Of a stretch of 64,000 bases of DNA, positions 7,416 to 15,993 are shown piece after piece; the first letter of the stretch is position 1, and each line of letters begins with the position of its first letter. The notes beneath the pieces were generated by a model. It saw only the letters and a program-made list of their open reading frames with translations, searched no databases and was not told where the DNA came from. This DNA is from Dissulfuribacter thermophilus. GTDB taxonomy: Bacteria > Desulfobacterota > Dissulfuribacteria > Dissulfuribacterales > Dissulfuribacteraceae. The position numbers and the translations under genes are program-made. The stretch lies in contig NZ_MAGO01000011.1 in NCBI RefSeq assembly GCF_001687335.1, positions 56,312-120,311 of the forward strand. Reading direction: 5' to 3'.

Positions 7416-10195
7416 TTCCATTTCAACCCAAGAATGAGAAGGTCAAGATATACGATGAAAATGGTATTCTCACCTATGAGGCTGTATACCAACTTTATCA
7501 TCAAAGCATGACTCCAATCAGGATTGTTGGGACGGATTTCTCAATTCTCGCCCACAATCCTGCCATGAATGCCCTATGCCAGGTACTTGATCCCCAAATC
7601 ATTGGAAAACGTTGTTTTGAGGTAGCTCGTTCAGACACGCACTGCGAAACCGACGAATGCCCTGTCAAACTCATACTAAATGGTGAAAAAGAAGTTATTC
7701 AACACTATGAATGCATTCTATGGAATGGGACAAACTTTCCAGCAACAGTCAAATCTACTCCTTTCTTCAATGAATTAGGTGAAATCATTGGGGTAATACA
7801 GGCAGTTACAGATCAAAGCGATCTCATCGCCTTTTCCCAAAGTCTGGAAAAAAAGAATTTGGAACTCGAGCAAAGACTAAAAGAGATAGAGGCGAGTTAT
7901 GAGGTCACGAAGATCTTGAATGAAGAGGTTGAAGTGGAACAGATCGCTGAGCGAATCTTTGAGACTCTTCCAAATTACTTACCCATGGTTGCCGGGATAT
8001 TTTACACCTTTGATAAAGAAGAGAAATTACTTATTCCAGCCTATGTAAAGGGAGTTACGCAGACTCCACCGCCCTTTTCAATCGGGAAAGGCATACTGGG
8101 TGAGGCTGCAAAGAAAAAAGATGTGATTTTTGTAGAAGATGTCCCTTCAAAATATTTAAGGATCAGTTCTGGGATCCTAAAACCAGCAAATCATCATATC
8201 GCCTGTATCCCACTCATTGCCGCAGATGAACTCCTAGGTGCAATTGAAATTGCCTCTGTTGTGAGCCTAAGAGCCCACTATGTTTTCTTGAACAATCTTT
8301 CTGGCCTGCTAGGGGTAGCCATTCAAAAAGCCCTCTTTTTAGAACAACTCAAACATCTCCAGGAAGAACTACGAGAACGAAACGAAAAACTCCAGGCACA
8401 AAACGAGGAACTTCAGGCCCAGAGTGAAGAACTTTTGGCCCAAACAGAAGAAATACAGGCCCAGGCCGAAGAACTTGCAGCTCAACGCGACGCCCTGGAA
8501 CAAAAGACCCTAGAGGCAGAAGAAGCCAATAGGATGAAATCAATTTTCCTATCCAATATGTCCCATGAGCTCAGAACACCATTAAATGCCATAATTGGCC
8601 TGGTAAGACTCCTTAAGGAAGACAAAAGTGCTCCACTTACCCCCAAACAGCAAGAATATCTGGATATTGTCTTAAGAAATGGCCAAAATCTTCTTGATCT
8701 CATAAATGACATACTCGACCTTACAAGGATTGAATCCGGAAGAGAGGAAGTCAATTACGATATCATCTACCTGCCTGACTTTGTAAATAACGTATGTAAA
8801 AACATTCGGCCCCTGGCTGAGACAAAACCCCTAAAATTCGAGGTAATATTCGAAAATGCCCCCAAAACCATTTTCTCTGACCAGAAGAAAATAAGGCAGA
8901 TCCTTACAAATCTCTTGGGAAATGCCATAAAATTCACTGAAAAAGGGGAAGTAAAACTAATAGTAGAAAAAAAGATCGGAGCAGATCGAGACTTTGTTTG
9001 CTTTATCGTTTCAGATACAGGAATAGGGATCCCCGAAGATGCCTTGGAAATCATATTCGAGCCTTTTAGACAGGTAGACGGTTCTCATACCAGAAAATAC
9101 GGTGGTACTGGCCTCGGACTAAGCATATCTAAAAAACTTGCCACCCTACTGGGCGGAGAGATAGAGGTGGAAAGCCAGCTTGGCAAGGGCACCACCTTCA
9201 AGGTCTTCATCCCAGTAGATAGGAGAAGCAAATACAGGATGCCCGATGACGAATGGGCCGAAAGACTCAGAAACACCCTTTTAACGCCTCCTCCTTCTGA
9301 AGATCAGTTAACTCGTGGCAATAAAGATGAATTGAGGCAAGGTGTCCATAAATTACTCTTGGTAGACGATGACCTGATTGTGGGTAGAGAAGTCAGCACA
9401 CTCCTCAAACAGGAGGGATTCAAGGTCATTTATAGTGCGGATCCGCAGATTGGATTAAAGCTCTTAAGAGAAGAAATACCTGACCTTGTGCTTCTTGACC
9501 TCAAGATGCCAGTTATGGATGGATTTGCCTTCCTCAGAGAGATGAGGAGGGACGAAAACATAAAACAAATACCCGTAATAGTCCTTACTAGTTTAGACAT
9601 TGACAAGGATACTGAGAAACTATTCCCTCCAAACGTAAAAGGGACCCTTAAAAAGGGTAATATCAGACAGGAAGGACTCAAAAAGTGCATTAATGAAATC
9701 CTTTCTTCTTGTAAAGACATAACAAGCGACGAGCCTGGCTATAAAGGCAGTGAAAGCTCCCATAGACAACTTAAGGACACATGTAAAAAAATTCTCGTTG
9801 CAGAAGACAATCCTGATAATCTCTTTTTGATCAAAGAGATACTTGCTCCAAAGGGCTTTGAGATCATACACGCAACAAACGGCAAAGAGGCAGTTTCCCT
9901 GACTATACGTCATGTCCCGGACCTCGTATTGATGGATATTCAGATGCCTGAAATGGATGGAATCAATGCCACGGCAGAGATTAGAAGACATCTTGATAAG
10001 CATATTCCCATAATTGCACTTACAGCAAAGGCCATGAAAGGAGACAGGGAACACATCCTTTCATCTGGGCTCGATGATTACATTTCAAAGCCCTTTGCTC
10101 CAAATGAGCTCATATTTGTCATCGAAAAATGGATCAATAAACCTGAAAACAGAAAACAGTGTGGGGGAAGTCATGACAAGACAAAGTTCTCTTGA
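7412..10195 (+). CDS. Hybrid sensor histidine kinase, PAS-GAF-HisKA-HATPase-REC-REC
   Basis: 927 residues, no transmembrane segment, so a cytosolic sensor. Order: PAS (about 25-135, with a CxxxxCP cysteine pair in SDTHCETDECPVKL), GAF (about 155-305), a coiled coil of near-perfect seven-residue repeats (LQAQNEE, LQAQSEE, LLAQTEE, IQAQAEE; about 310-375), HisKA with H385 in SHELRTPLNAIIG, HATPase_c (DTGIGIP, GGTGLGLSISKKL), then two receiver domains with phospho-acceptors D696 (LLDLKMPVMDG) and D842 (LMDIQMPEMDG). The first receiver looks atypical after VIVLTSLD. Overlaps cheR by 4 nt and the following kinase by 23 nt. The PAS cysteines could hold a cofactor or respond to redox, which is inference only. 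Confidence 0.93.
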   Translation: MIPFQPKNEKVKIYDENGILTYEAVYQLYHQSMTPIRIVGTDFSILAHNPAMNALCQVLDPQIIGKRCFEVARSDTHCETDECPVKLILNGEKEVIQHYECILWNGTNFPATVKSTPFFNELGEIIGVIQAVTDQSDLIAFSQSLEKKNLELEQRLKEIEASYEVTKILNEEVEVEQIAERIFETLPNYLPMVAGIFYTFDKEEKLLIPAYVKGVTQTPPPFSIGKGILGEAAKKKDVIFVEDVPSKYLRISSGILKPANHHIACIPLIAADELLGAIEIASVVSLRAHYVFLNNLSGLLGVAIQKALFLEQLKHLQEELRERNEKLQAQNEELQAQSEELLAQTEEIQAQAEELAAQRDALEQKTLEAEEANRMKSIFLSNMSHELRTPLNAIIGLVRLLKEDKSAPLTPKQQEYLDIVLRNGQNLLDLINDILDLTRIESGREEVNYDIIYLPDFVNNVCKNIRPLAETKPLKFEVIFENAPKTIFSDQKKIRQILTNLLGNAIKFTEKGEVKLIVEKKIGADRDFVCFIVSDTGIGIPEDALEIIFEPFRQVDGSHTRKYGGTGLGLSISKKLATLLGGEIEVESQLGKGTTFKVFIPVDRRSKYRMPDDEWAERLRNTLLTPPPSEDQLTRGNKDELRQGVHKLLLVDDDLIVGREVSTLLKQEGFKVIYSADPQIGLKLLREEIPDLVLLDLKMPVMDGFAFLREMRRDENIKQIPVIVLTSLDIDKDTEKLFPPNVKGTLKKGNIRQEGLKKCINEILSSCKDITSDEPGYKGSESSHRQLKDTCKKILVAEDNPDNLFLIKEILAPKGFEIIHATNGKEAVSLTIRHVPDLVLMDIQMPEMDGINATAEIRRHLDKHIPIIALTAKAMKGDREHILSSGLDDYISKPFAPNELIFVIEKWINKPENRKQCGGSHDKTKFS

Positions 10196-11354
10196 TAAGA
10201 GACCCACCATTTTATTAGTTGATGATCTTCCCGACAACCTATACGTGTTTACGGAACTCCTAAGGAGAGAGGGTTACGAGGTAATTGCCGCATCCAATGG
10301 GAAAAAGGCCCTTGAACTCCTCTATTCACACCCAGAACAAATAGATCTTGTCCTCTCAGATGTGATGATGCCTGAGATGACGGGATTTGAGCTTTGTAAA
10401 CTAATAAAGGGAGATGACAGGATCTGTGAAATACCTATCATTCTCATAACTGCCCAGCTCATGAATGAGGAGCACGCTGTAGAAGGCCTTGAAGGTGGTG
10501 CAGACGACTATATAAGCAGGCCCATCAGTCCAAACCTTCTAACCAAGAAGATAAATGCCGTTATAGAAAGGAAATCTATGGCGGATAGATGGCGAGAAAA
10601 GAGCCGGAGGACCCAGGAGGCCCTCGAGGTCAAGGAGTGGCATACAAGAATGCTGATCCATGACCTAAGGAATCCATTGACGAGCGCCATGGGATTTCTC
10701 TCAATACTTGCAATGGATGATTCCCTTTCAGCTCGCCACAGAGAGCTCATCTCAAAGATACAAAATGCCATTCAAAAGGAGGCAGAACTCCTTGAAGACA
10801 TGCTTACCCTAATTGCTGCCAGGGAAGGAAGGCTTTACCTGGAATTAGAAAATTTCAATCTAATGGATCAGATTACGGAAGTAATGTTCCTAGAAGAAGG
10901 TGCAGCCGCCAAAAAAGGTGTAATAGTAGAAAAAGAAAGTCTCGTAGATGACCTCACAATCTATGGGGACAGACGCTTGATTGGGAGAGTCCTTACAAAC
11001 CTGCTCGACAATGCCATTAAGCATGCACCAAGAGGTACCAGCATACGAATTAACGCCTTTAGGAATAGGGCCCATGAACGCCCATATGTCCCACACAACG
11101 TGGAAGAAGGATGGATAGTATGCGGCATCTCAAACCTTGGTTCCCCAATCCCTGAAGATAGTAGAAAAAAAATATTCGAACCCTTTGTTCAAATACCCAA
11201 AGATAGCAGGATGTCTTGTCTCCTGGGCGTTGGTCTAGGGCTTTCATTCTGCCAAGAAATAGTCAGACTCCATGGAGGAAAGATTGGCGTAATCAGCCCA
11301 ATCCCAGGACTTGACCAGGGTACGATCTTTTACTTCTCCATGGCTCCAGCATAA
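10173..11354 (+). CDS. Receiver-domain histidine kinase
   Basis: 393 residues: an N-terminal receiver domain (ILLVDDLPDNLYVF, acceptor D63 in LSDVMMPEMTG, and an SRP in place of the usual SKP), then HisKA with H163 in LIHDLRNPLTSAMGF, and an HATPase domain (LLDNAIKHAPRG, GVGLGLSFCQEIV). The HDLRNP H-box is the HWE/Bac-like variant often seen in REC-HisKA proteins. I use the ATG at 10173, preceded by GGGGGAAG; a longer frame would reach 10074 and overlap the upstream kinase by 122 nt, adding residues unlike any receiver N-terminus. It likely passes phosphate between the upstream hybrid kinase and an unseen partner. Last gene of the operon. Confidence 0.9.
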   Translation: MTRQSSLDKRPTILLVDDLPDNLYVFTELLRREGYEVIAASNGKKALELLYSHPEQIDLVLSDVMMPEMTGFELCKLIKGDDRICEIPIILITAQLMNEEHAVEGLEGGADDYISRPISPNLLTKKINAVIERKSMADRWREKSRRTQEALEVKEWHTRMLIHDLRNPLTSAMGFLSILAMDDSLSARHRELISKIQNAIQKEAELLEDMLTLIAAREGRLYLELENFNLMDQITEVMFLEEGAAAKKGVIVEKESLVDDLTIYGDRRLIGRVLTNLLDNAIKHAPRGTSIRINAFRNRAHERPYVPHNVEEGWIVCGISNLGSPIPEDSRKKIFEPFVQIPKDSRMSCLLGVGLGLSFCQEIVRLHGGKIGVISPIPGLDQGTIFYFSMAPA

Positions 11355-11464
11355 GACCATGGTTCTGAATAACTGGCCGCTATTGCTTTAACCCAAACTT
11401 TCATGACGACCGAAATTCGTCACCCTCGTGGATGAAAAAAGGAATAGGGAGAAGCCTTTTAAAA

Positions 11465-11546
11465 GTTTTGAGTTTTGAGTTCTGAGTTTTGAATTGAAGG
11501 AAAAGAACAATTTTAGAAGTTTTGAGTTTTGAGTTGAAGTAAGTAA
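11465..11546 (+). repeat. GTTTTGA heptamer repeat tract, two blocks
   Basis: Block one, 11465-11499: GTTTTGA, GTTTTGA, GTTCTGA, GTTTTGA, ATTGAAG. Block two, 11519-11546: GTTTTGA, GTTTTGA, GTTGAAG, TAAGTAA. Both stay in exact 7-nt phase, with the unit drifting in the same way (GTTTTGA to TTGAAG) at the end of each block. No spacers of CRISPR size and no coding potential. Confidence 0.75.
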
Positions 11547-11563
11547 CATTGATGACTGCACCA

Positions 11564-11612
11564 CTCAGTCCTCAGTCCTTGCTTCTTCCTTCTACCTTCT
11601 TCCTTCTACCTG
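11564..11612 (+). repeat. CTCAGTC/CTTCCTT/CTACCTT heptamer repeat tract
   Basis: Seven consecutive 7-nt units: CTCAGTC, CTCAGTC, CTTGCTT, CTTCCTT, CTACCTT, CTTCCTT, CTACCTG. The complementary strand (GACTGAG, AAGGAAG, AAGGTAG) resembles the GAGTAAG/GACTAAG units of the tract before 2459, pointing to one degenerate heptamer family in this genome. Confidence 0.75.
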
Positions 11613-11663
11613 TTATATCAGGTAAATTATCCCAACGGGTATTTTCACGGTAAATATTTTTCT

Positions 11664-14066
11664 TTACTTGAGTCCTTTTTCTTTTAGATATGGCACATAT
11701 TTTTTATCAGTAATACATATGTGGTTTGTAAGCCAATCCTTTAAAAATTTCAGGAGTTCAATCGATACGGTTGCCTTACCTTCATCAAATTTTTCTTTAA
11801 AGGCGAGTACTTTCCTAGTAAGGTCATTGTGAACTTTTTTGTGTAGTTCTGCCTCTGGATAACCAAATTCATCAAAATATTTTTCCTCCGTTCCAAAGTG
11901 ATAAACAGTATAGTCTATTAGCCCACTTAGAATTGAGGCTATCACCTCATGATCAGTGCCTTCTTTAAAAGCCCTATGCAGGGTATTGACCATAGAAACT
12001 AATTTTTTATGCTGGTCATCGATTTCCTTAATGTCAACGGAAAACTTGGGTCCCCATTCAATAAAATTGTCTTTAGAGGCATCTTGAGTCACTAAACTGC
12101 GCCCTTTCAATGTAGTATGAGATGAGTTTTCACGTGGAGAAAAGTCAGAATCACTAGCCAATCCTCTATTGACACTTCCTTTTGCAATGGTTGTCCAACG
12201 AGTTAGTAATTCCACAACTTCATTAAACAATGGCTCAATATTTCCTTCGAAATACGAAAAAATTTCCTTACGATCATGTCCGCTTGATATCATATTTTGA
12301 ATTGCAACCACATCACGATGCATTTTCTCATGGACTGGGATGAGCCTACGCAATATATCTTTTATTCTATTGTCACTTGGAACGTATGAAGTCAAAAATC
12401 TTCCGAGGCTACAGCGGCTTGGATCAGTCTCCACATCAGATGGTATCATAGAGACTATGCCACTTACCAGCTTCTCTCTCCATTGTAGGTGTTGGAATAA
12501 AGCAGTATTTACCTTTACCGCCTCTGGTACCACATCCATGAGATCTTTTTGGACTTGAATATCCACTACTACCAAGGCATTTAACAGTGAAGACTCCTCT
12601 TTCACCATCTCCATTCCCTTTTCACATACAAATAGCTCCCTATTCATGTGGACCAGTCTCTCCAAGTCTCCTTTCAAGAAATTGGCTTTTTCCTCTACAC
12701 CCCCTACCAAGCTGTTTACATTTGAAACATTTTCAGTGATCTCATTTATAGTTGCCGTCTGTTCTTCAGTGGCACTAGCTATTGTATTGGCCAAGTTTGT
12801 TACCTCTTCCACCGAATAAGCAATTTGATTCACTGACTCCACAGCACCTTTGGTGTCGTCTTGAATGGTCCTGATCATCTGGGTAATCTCTTTTGTGGCC
12901 TCTGCTGTTTGCTTGGCAAGCTCTTTGACTTCATTTGCAACCACTGCAAAGCCCTTTCCAGCCTCTCCGGCACGAGCTGCCTCTATTGTGGCATTTAGGG
13001 CCAAAAGGTTTGTTTGTTCTGCGATGGCATTAATTACCTTGATTATATCACCAATTTTTTCAGAACTTGCATTTAGCCTTCCTATGGCCGTTGATGCCTG
13101 TCCACCCAGTTCTAGTGCCTCGTTGGCTTTCTGTGCAGCTTGTTGGACACTCTGGGCAATTTCTGATGCCGCCACAGACAAATCTTGCATGGCCTGTGTT
13201 ACTGTATCTAAACTTGATCTAGATTCAGTTGACATATGCGAAAGATTGCCTGCAACCGCATCCACTTTTTGATTGAATTCATGAATACCTTGAACCGCCT
13301 TTGACAGCGCATCCTTGACATTTTGGGTCATATTTTCTTGAGAATCCAGTGTATTGAAAATATTCATCATCGTAGCTGTAAACACATTGTAAATGTTCAT
13401 AAGAGTCTTTATTTCTCTTGGACCATAAGGATACAAAACAGTATTAAATCTACCTTCAATTGCTTCTTTAAGGGATTCTATTACGGAATGAAGAGGTCTC
13501 ATAACATACTTGAGATTAAAAAATGTAATAAAAGATAAAAAGATCAAACCACCTATAATCATGACAGCCCAAAATACATTGTTAACAAACTTGATGTGCT
13601 TAAGACTGTCATTAATTTTACGTTGAACGCCGTCTAAGCCCTCTAAAAATTGTGAAATTTCATTTATTAACTTGTCACCTTTAATTACTATCTCATCATG
13701 ACCAGCTCCTGAAATAGAGCTCAAAACAGCTTCTAACTCATTTTGCAATCTAAGCTGTTGCTCTGCTAAGTACTTAAATTGTGGCGAACTAGAAAGGAAC
13801 TCTGCTGTCATGGCAAACTCTTGTTGAAGCTCCCTTAGTTTTCCTGTTGAAAGCTCACTATTGCCTTTGACAGTAAAGATGGCGTTAGAGAGCTCTAGCA
13901 ACAAGGCTTTTTCGTGCAAAATCGTCATTTCTAGCGTAACGAGCCTATTGGTTTGTCTTTCAAATACAATTCCTCCTACAATTAGGACAATACTGGCAAA
14001 AAACATTGCTCCAACTATTGCTGGAATTGCAAATGTAAGTGAATAAAAACGATCAAATGATTTCAT
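11664..14066 (-). CDS. Methyl-accepting chemotaxis protein with CZB and hemerythrin C-terminal domains
   Basis: 800 residues. A first membrane helix (residues ~11-34), a ~150-residue periplasmic helical sensor, a second helix (about 185-208) and a HAMP-like region lead to the MCP signalling hairpin (tip [20 protein letters not shown], about 350-380). After it come two extra domains: a CZB zinc-binding domain (HLQWREKLV, then CSLGRFL, then VHEKMH; about 530-650) and a bacteriohemerythrin ([34 protein letters not shown]; about 675-800), which has the histidine/carboxylate set for a di-iron site. The start at 14066 has GGAGG and AAGGA upstream; a longer frame to 14126 lacks one. Inference: zinc/hypochlorite-type and oxygen or NO-type inputs on the cytosolic end, in addition to the periplasmic sensor. 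Confidence 0.93.
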   Translation of the reverse strand: MKSFDRFYSLTFAIPAIVGAMFFASIVLIVGGIVFERQTNRLVTLEMTILHEKALLLELSNAIFTVKGNSELSTGKLRELQQEFAMTAEFLSSSPQFKYLAEQQLRLQNELEAVLSSISGAGHDEIVIKGDKLINEISQFLEGLDGVQRKINDSLKHIKFVNNVFWAVMIIGGLIFLSFITFFNLKYVMRPLHSVIESLKEAIEGRFNTVLYPYGPREIKTLMNIYNVFTATMMNIFNTLDSQENMTQNVKDALSKAVQGIHEFNQKVDAVAGNLSHMSTESRSSLDTVTQAMQDLSVAASEIAQSVQQAAQKANEALELGGQASTAIGRLNASSEKIGDIIKVINAIAEQTNLLALNATIEAARAGEAGKGFAVVANEVKELAKQTAEATKEITQMIRTIQDDTKGAVESVNQIAYSVEEVTNLANTIASATEEQTATINEITENVSNVNSLVGGVEEKANFLKGDLERLVHMNRELFVCEKGMEMVKEESSLLNALVVVDIQVQKDLMDVVPEAVKVNTALFQHLQWREKLVSGIVSMIPSDVETDPSRCSLGRFLTSYVPSDNRIKDILRRLIPVHEKMHRDVVAIQNMISSGHDRKEIFSYFEGNIEPLFNEVVELLTRWTTIAKGSVNRGLASDSDFSPRENSSHTTLKGRSLVTQDASKDNFIEWGPKFSVDIKEIDDQHKKLVSMVNTLHRAFKEGTDHEVIASILSGLIDYTVYHFGTEEKYFDEFGYPEAELHKKVHNDLTRKVLAFKEKFDEGKATVSIELLKFLKDWLTNHICITDKKYVPYLKEKGLK

Positions 14067-14075
14067 GTCCTTGCC

Positions 14076-14093
14076 CTCCAAACACATTTGGAG
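14076..14093 (-). promoter_or_regulatory. Hairpin overlapping the ribosome binding site of the chemoreceptor gene
   Basis: On the minus strand CTCCAAA-TGTG-TTTGGAG is a perfect 7-bp stem with a 4-nt loop. Its 3' arm contains the GGAG of the Shine-Dalgarno, 9 nt before the ATG at 14066. Folding would hide the ribosome binding site, so translational control is possible. Further upstream a TCAAGTAT-N12-TCCGATTC stretch weakly resembles a sigma-28 promoter. Confidence 0.45.
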
Positions 14094-14166
14094 TATTAAA
14101 TTGCTCCCTAAAGAGAATCGGATCACAAAGTGAGATACTTGAAACCTTTTTCAATGGTCAGTTTGA

Positions 14167-14838
14167 ATGGATAAGACGCTTCTTATACAGGAAAAAAGAC
14201 TTCTAAGGATAAAGGAATGCCTCCAGAAAAGGCAACCAGACCTCAGACTGTATTTGGAGAATGTACAAAATCACCACAACGTAAGTGCAATAATTAGAAC
14301 CGCAGATGCAGTGGGCATATTGCACATATATTACTCTCTTCAAAAGAATCTCCCAGTAAATGACGCTATAACATGTGGGGCTCATAAATGGGTCATACTT
14401 GAGAAGGTAGAGGACCAAGCGGACTTTTTAAAAAAGATGAAGTCACAAGGCTTTCAAATTGTGGCCACTGCCCTCACTCCTGATGCAATAGATTTTAGAG
14501 ATATTGACTATACCCGCCCACTGGTGATTGTAATGGGCAATGAACTCGAAGGGATATCAGAAGAACTAAAAAACAAGGCTGACATCATCTGTAAGATACC
14601 TATGCATGGAATGGTCCAGAGCCTTAACGTCTCAGTTGCAACTGCGCTCATACTTTACGAAGCACAAAGGCAGCGTGAGCAAAAGGGTTTTTATTCGAAA
14701 AAACGTATTTCCAGTGAACTCGAAGCAGAACTCATAAAAAAATGGGGTATTTATGAAGTCCTGAAAAAAAAGTCCAGGGGCAGACTAAAGGGCTCTTGTT
14801 TATGTGATTTAGGTAAAGTATGCTTTAAAAAGGAATAA
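14167..14838 (+). CDS. trmH: tRNA (guanosine-18-2'-O)-methyltransferase TrmH
   Basis: 223 residues, close to E. coli TrmH (229). The three SPOUT motifs are present: NHHNVSAIIRTADAVG (motif 1, residues ~36-51, with the conserved Asn and Arg), VIVMGNELEGIS (motif 2, about 123) and IPMHGMVQSLNVSVATALIL (motif 3, about 143). These form the trefoil-knot SAM site. TrmH methylates the ribose of G18 in the D-loop of tRNAs. The C-terminal lysine-rich extension (KKKSRGRLKG) is probably for tRNA binding. The gene is divergent from the chemoreceptor. No clear Shine-Dalgarno is seen at the ATG. Confidence 0.9.
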   Translation: MDKTLLIQEKRLLRIKECLQKRQPDLRLYLENVQNHHNVSAIIRTADAVGILHIYYSLQKNLPVNDAITCGAHKWVILEKVEDQADFLKKMKSQGFQIVATALTPDAIDFRDIDYTRPLVIVMGNELEGISEELKNKADIICKIPMHGMVQSLNVSVATALILYEAQRQREQKGFYSKKRISSELEAELIKKWGIYEVLKKKSRGRLKGSCLCDLGKVCFKKE

Positions 14839-14948
14839 GCGTTAAAAGGGCACCGCACCTCATTGGTTGGCGGGCGTCAGAGCAGAGCACAGGCACCACA
14901 TCTTATTGCTCTAGACCTCCGCATCTGCGGGACTCACTAAGCGCTTAT
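14835..14948 (+). other. Structured spacer between trmH and hflK, possible RNA element
   Basis: The trmH stop codon lies in ATAAGCG (14835-14841), complementary to CGCTTAT at 14942-14948, enclosing ~100 nt. Inside are AGAGCA/TGCTCT and a TCCGC-ATCT-GCGGG hairpin. The stretch is richer in G+C than nearby spacers and has no open frame. I do not recognise a known riboswitch or small RNA family; a folded 5' leader of hflK or 3' element of trmH is possible. Confidence 0.35.
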
Positions 14949-14953
14949 ACCTT

Positions 14954-14985
14954 GGGGAACTACATGTAACTTCCTGTAATTCCCC
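14954..14985. promoter_or_regulatory. Inverted repeat upstream of hflK
   Basis: GGGGAACTACA (14954-14964) and TGTAATTCCCC (14975-14985) pair over 11 bp with one C-A mismatch, around a 10-nt loop. It ends 24 nt before the hflK ATG. No T-run follows, so a leader hairpin or operator is more likely than a terminator. Confidence 0.4.
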
Positions 14986-15009
14986 AGCAAAAACTTATAG
15001 GAGTCCTAT

Positions 15010-15993
15010 ATGCCTGGAGACATCCCCAATACCACTCCACTAAACAAATTTAAAATCCCTTATAACGCAGGCAAAAGCCTAGCCATCTTTTTTGGAGCAA
15101 TTATCCTGGCCCTAACGCTATGGAATTCATGGTTTACAGTTGCCCCAGAAGAGGTTGGTATCATCCTTAGATTTGGGAAATATGTTAGGGAAGCACCGCC
15201 AGGGCTAAACTTCAAATTTCCAAATCCAATTGAAAAAGTAATCAAAGTCCCTGTCCAAAGACAGCTCAAAGAAGAATTTGGATTTCGTACCCAAAAAGCA
15301 GGGGTGCGAACTCTCTACGCACAAAAAAATTATAGGGCTGAATCCCTAATGCTTACTGGAGACCTAAATGTTGTTGTGGTGGAATGGAGTACCCAATTCA
15401 GGATCAAAGACCCTTTCAAATTCTTATTTAAAGTCCGCGACATGAAAAGCACATTTAGAGATATGAATGAGGCGGTAATGCGCCAGGTGGTGGGCAATAG
15501 AACCGTGAACGAAGTTTTAACCACGGGCAGACGGGCCATTGCAGAAGAGGTAAAAAGATCGCTTCAAACCCTTTGCAATCAATATGAAACAGGCATTGCC
15601 GTAGACCAAATCGTGCTCCAAAATGTTACCCCTCCAGACCCTGTTAAACCATCCTTCAACGAAGTAAACCAAGCGCAGCAGGAAAAGGAAAAACTCATAA
15701 ATCAGGCCATGGCCGAATATAACAGAATCATACCAAGGGCTAAGGGAGAAGCCCTAAAAACCATACAACAAGCTAAAGGCTACGCAACTGAACGAATTAA
15801 CGAGGCACAGGGTGATGCCCTTTGGTTCGAGGCCTTGCTCAAGGCCTATAAAGAGGCCCCTGAAATTACAAAAGCACGCCTTTACCTGGAGACTATGGAT
15901 AAGATCTATCCGAAATTGAAGACAAAATACATTATAGACCAGGAGATAAAAGGGCTTTTGCCTCTCCTCAACCTTGGAAAGGAGGGCAAGTAA
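15010..15993 (+). CDS. hflK: HflK, SPFH-domain regulator of FtsH protease
   Basis: 327 residues. A short cytoplasmic N-terminus, one membrane helix (about 24-44, SLAIFFGAIILALTLWNSWF) and then the SPFH/band 7 domain (VAPEEVGIILRFGKYVREAPPG, TGDLNVVVVEWSTQFRI) followed by the long helical region rich in A/Q/E (ALKTIQQAKGYATERINEAQ). HflK and HflC assemble into a large membrane cage around the FtsH protease and limit its activity. The start is backed by GGAG 9 nt upstream. The N-terminus lacks the long glycine-rich segment of enterobacterial HflK. hflC begins on the very next base after the stop. Confidence 0.93.
   Translation: MPGDIPNTTPLNKFKIPYNAGKSLAIFFGAIILALTLWNSWFTVAPEEVGIILRFGKYVREAPPGLNFKFPNPIEKVIKVPVQRQLKEEFGFRTQKAGVRTLYAQKNYRAESLMLTGDLNVVVVEWSTQFRIKDPFKFLFKVRDMKSTFRDMNEAVMRQVVGNRTVNEVLTTGRRAIAEEVKRSLQTLCNQYETGIAVDQIVLQNVTPPDPVKPSFNEVNQAQQEKEKLINQAMAEYNRIIPRAKGEALKTIQQAKGYATERINEAQGDALWFEALLKAYKEAPEITKARLYLETMDKIYPKLKTKYIIDQEIKGLLPLLNLGKEGK

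Larger units (their letters stand above)
11355..11663. other. Intergenic spacer with heptanucleotide repeats, no gene seen
   Basis: 309 bp between two convergent genes. No open frame with a plausible start and ribosome binding site. It holds a small inverted repeat TGACGA/TCGTCA at 11404-11422 (7-nt loop, no T-run) and three blocks of 7-nt periodic repeats listed separately. A perfect 6-bp inverted repeat (TACCTG/CAGGTA, 11607-11624) lies at the edge facing the chemoreceptor gene and could be part of its weak terminator. Confidence 0.7.

Noticed and set aside
9620..10054. 144-residue open frame on the minus strand
   Set aside because: Antisense to the second receiver domain of the hybrid kinase; Cys/His-rich look comes from the complement of conserved codons.
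10074..10172. Longer start for the receiver-kinase
   Set aside because: It would overlap the upstream kinase by 122 nt and adds residues before the natural receiver beginning; ATG 10173 has a Shine-Dalgarno.
11404..11422. c-di-GMP riboswitch or intrinsic terminator
   Set aside because: Only a 6-bp stem, no GEMM consensus, no T-run.
11465..11612. CRISPR array
   Set aside because: The repeats are 7-nt units in continuous phase with no 20-40 nt unique spacers, and no cas genes are near.
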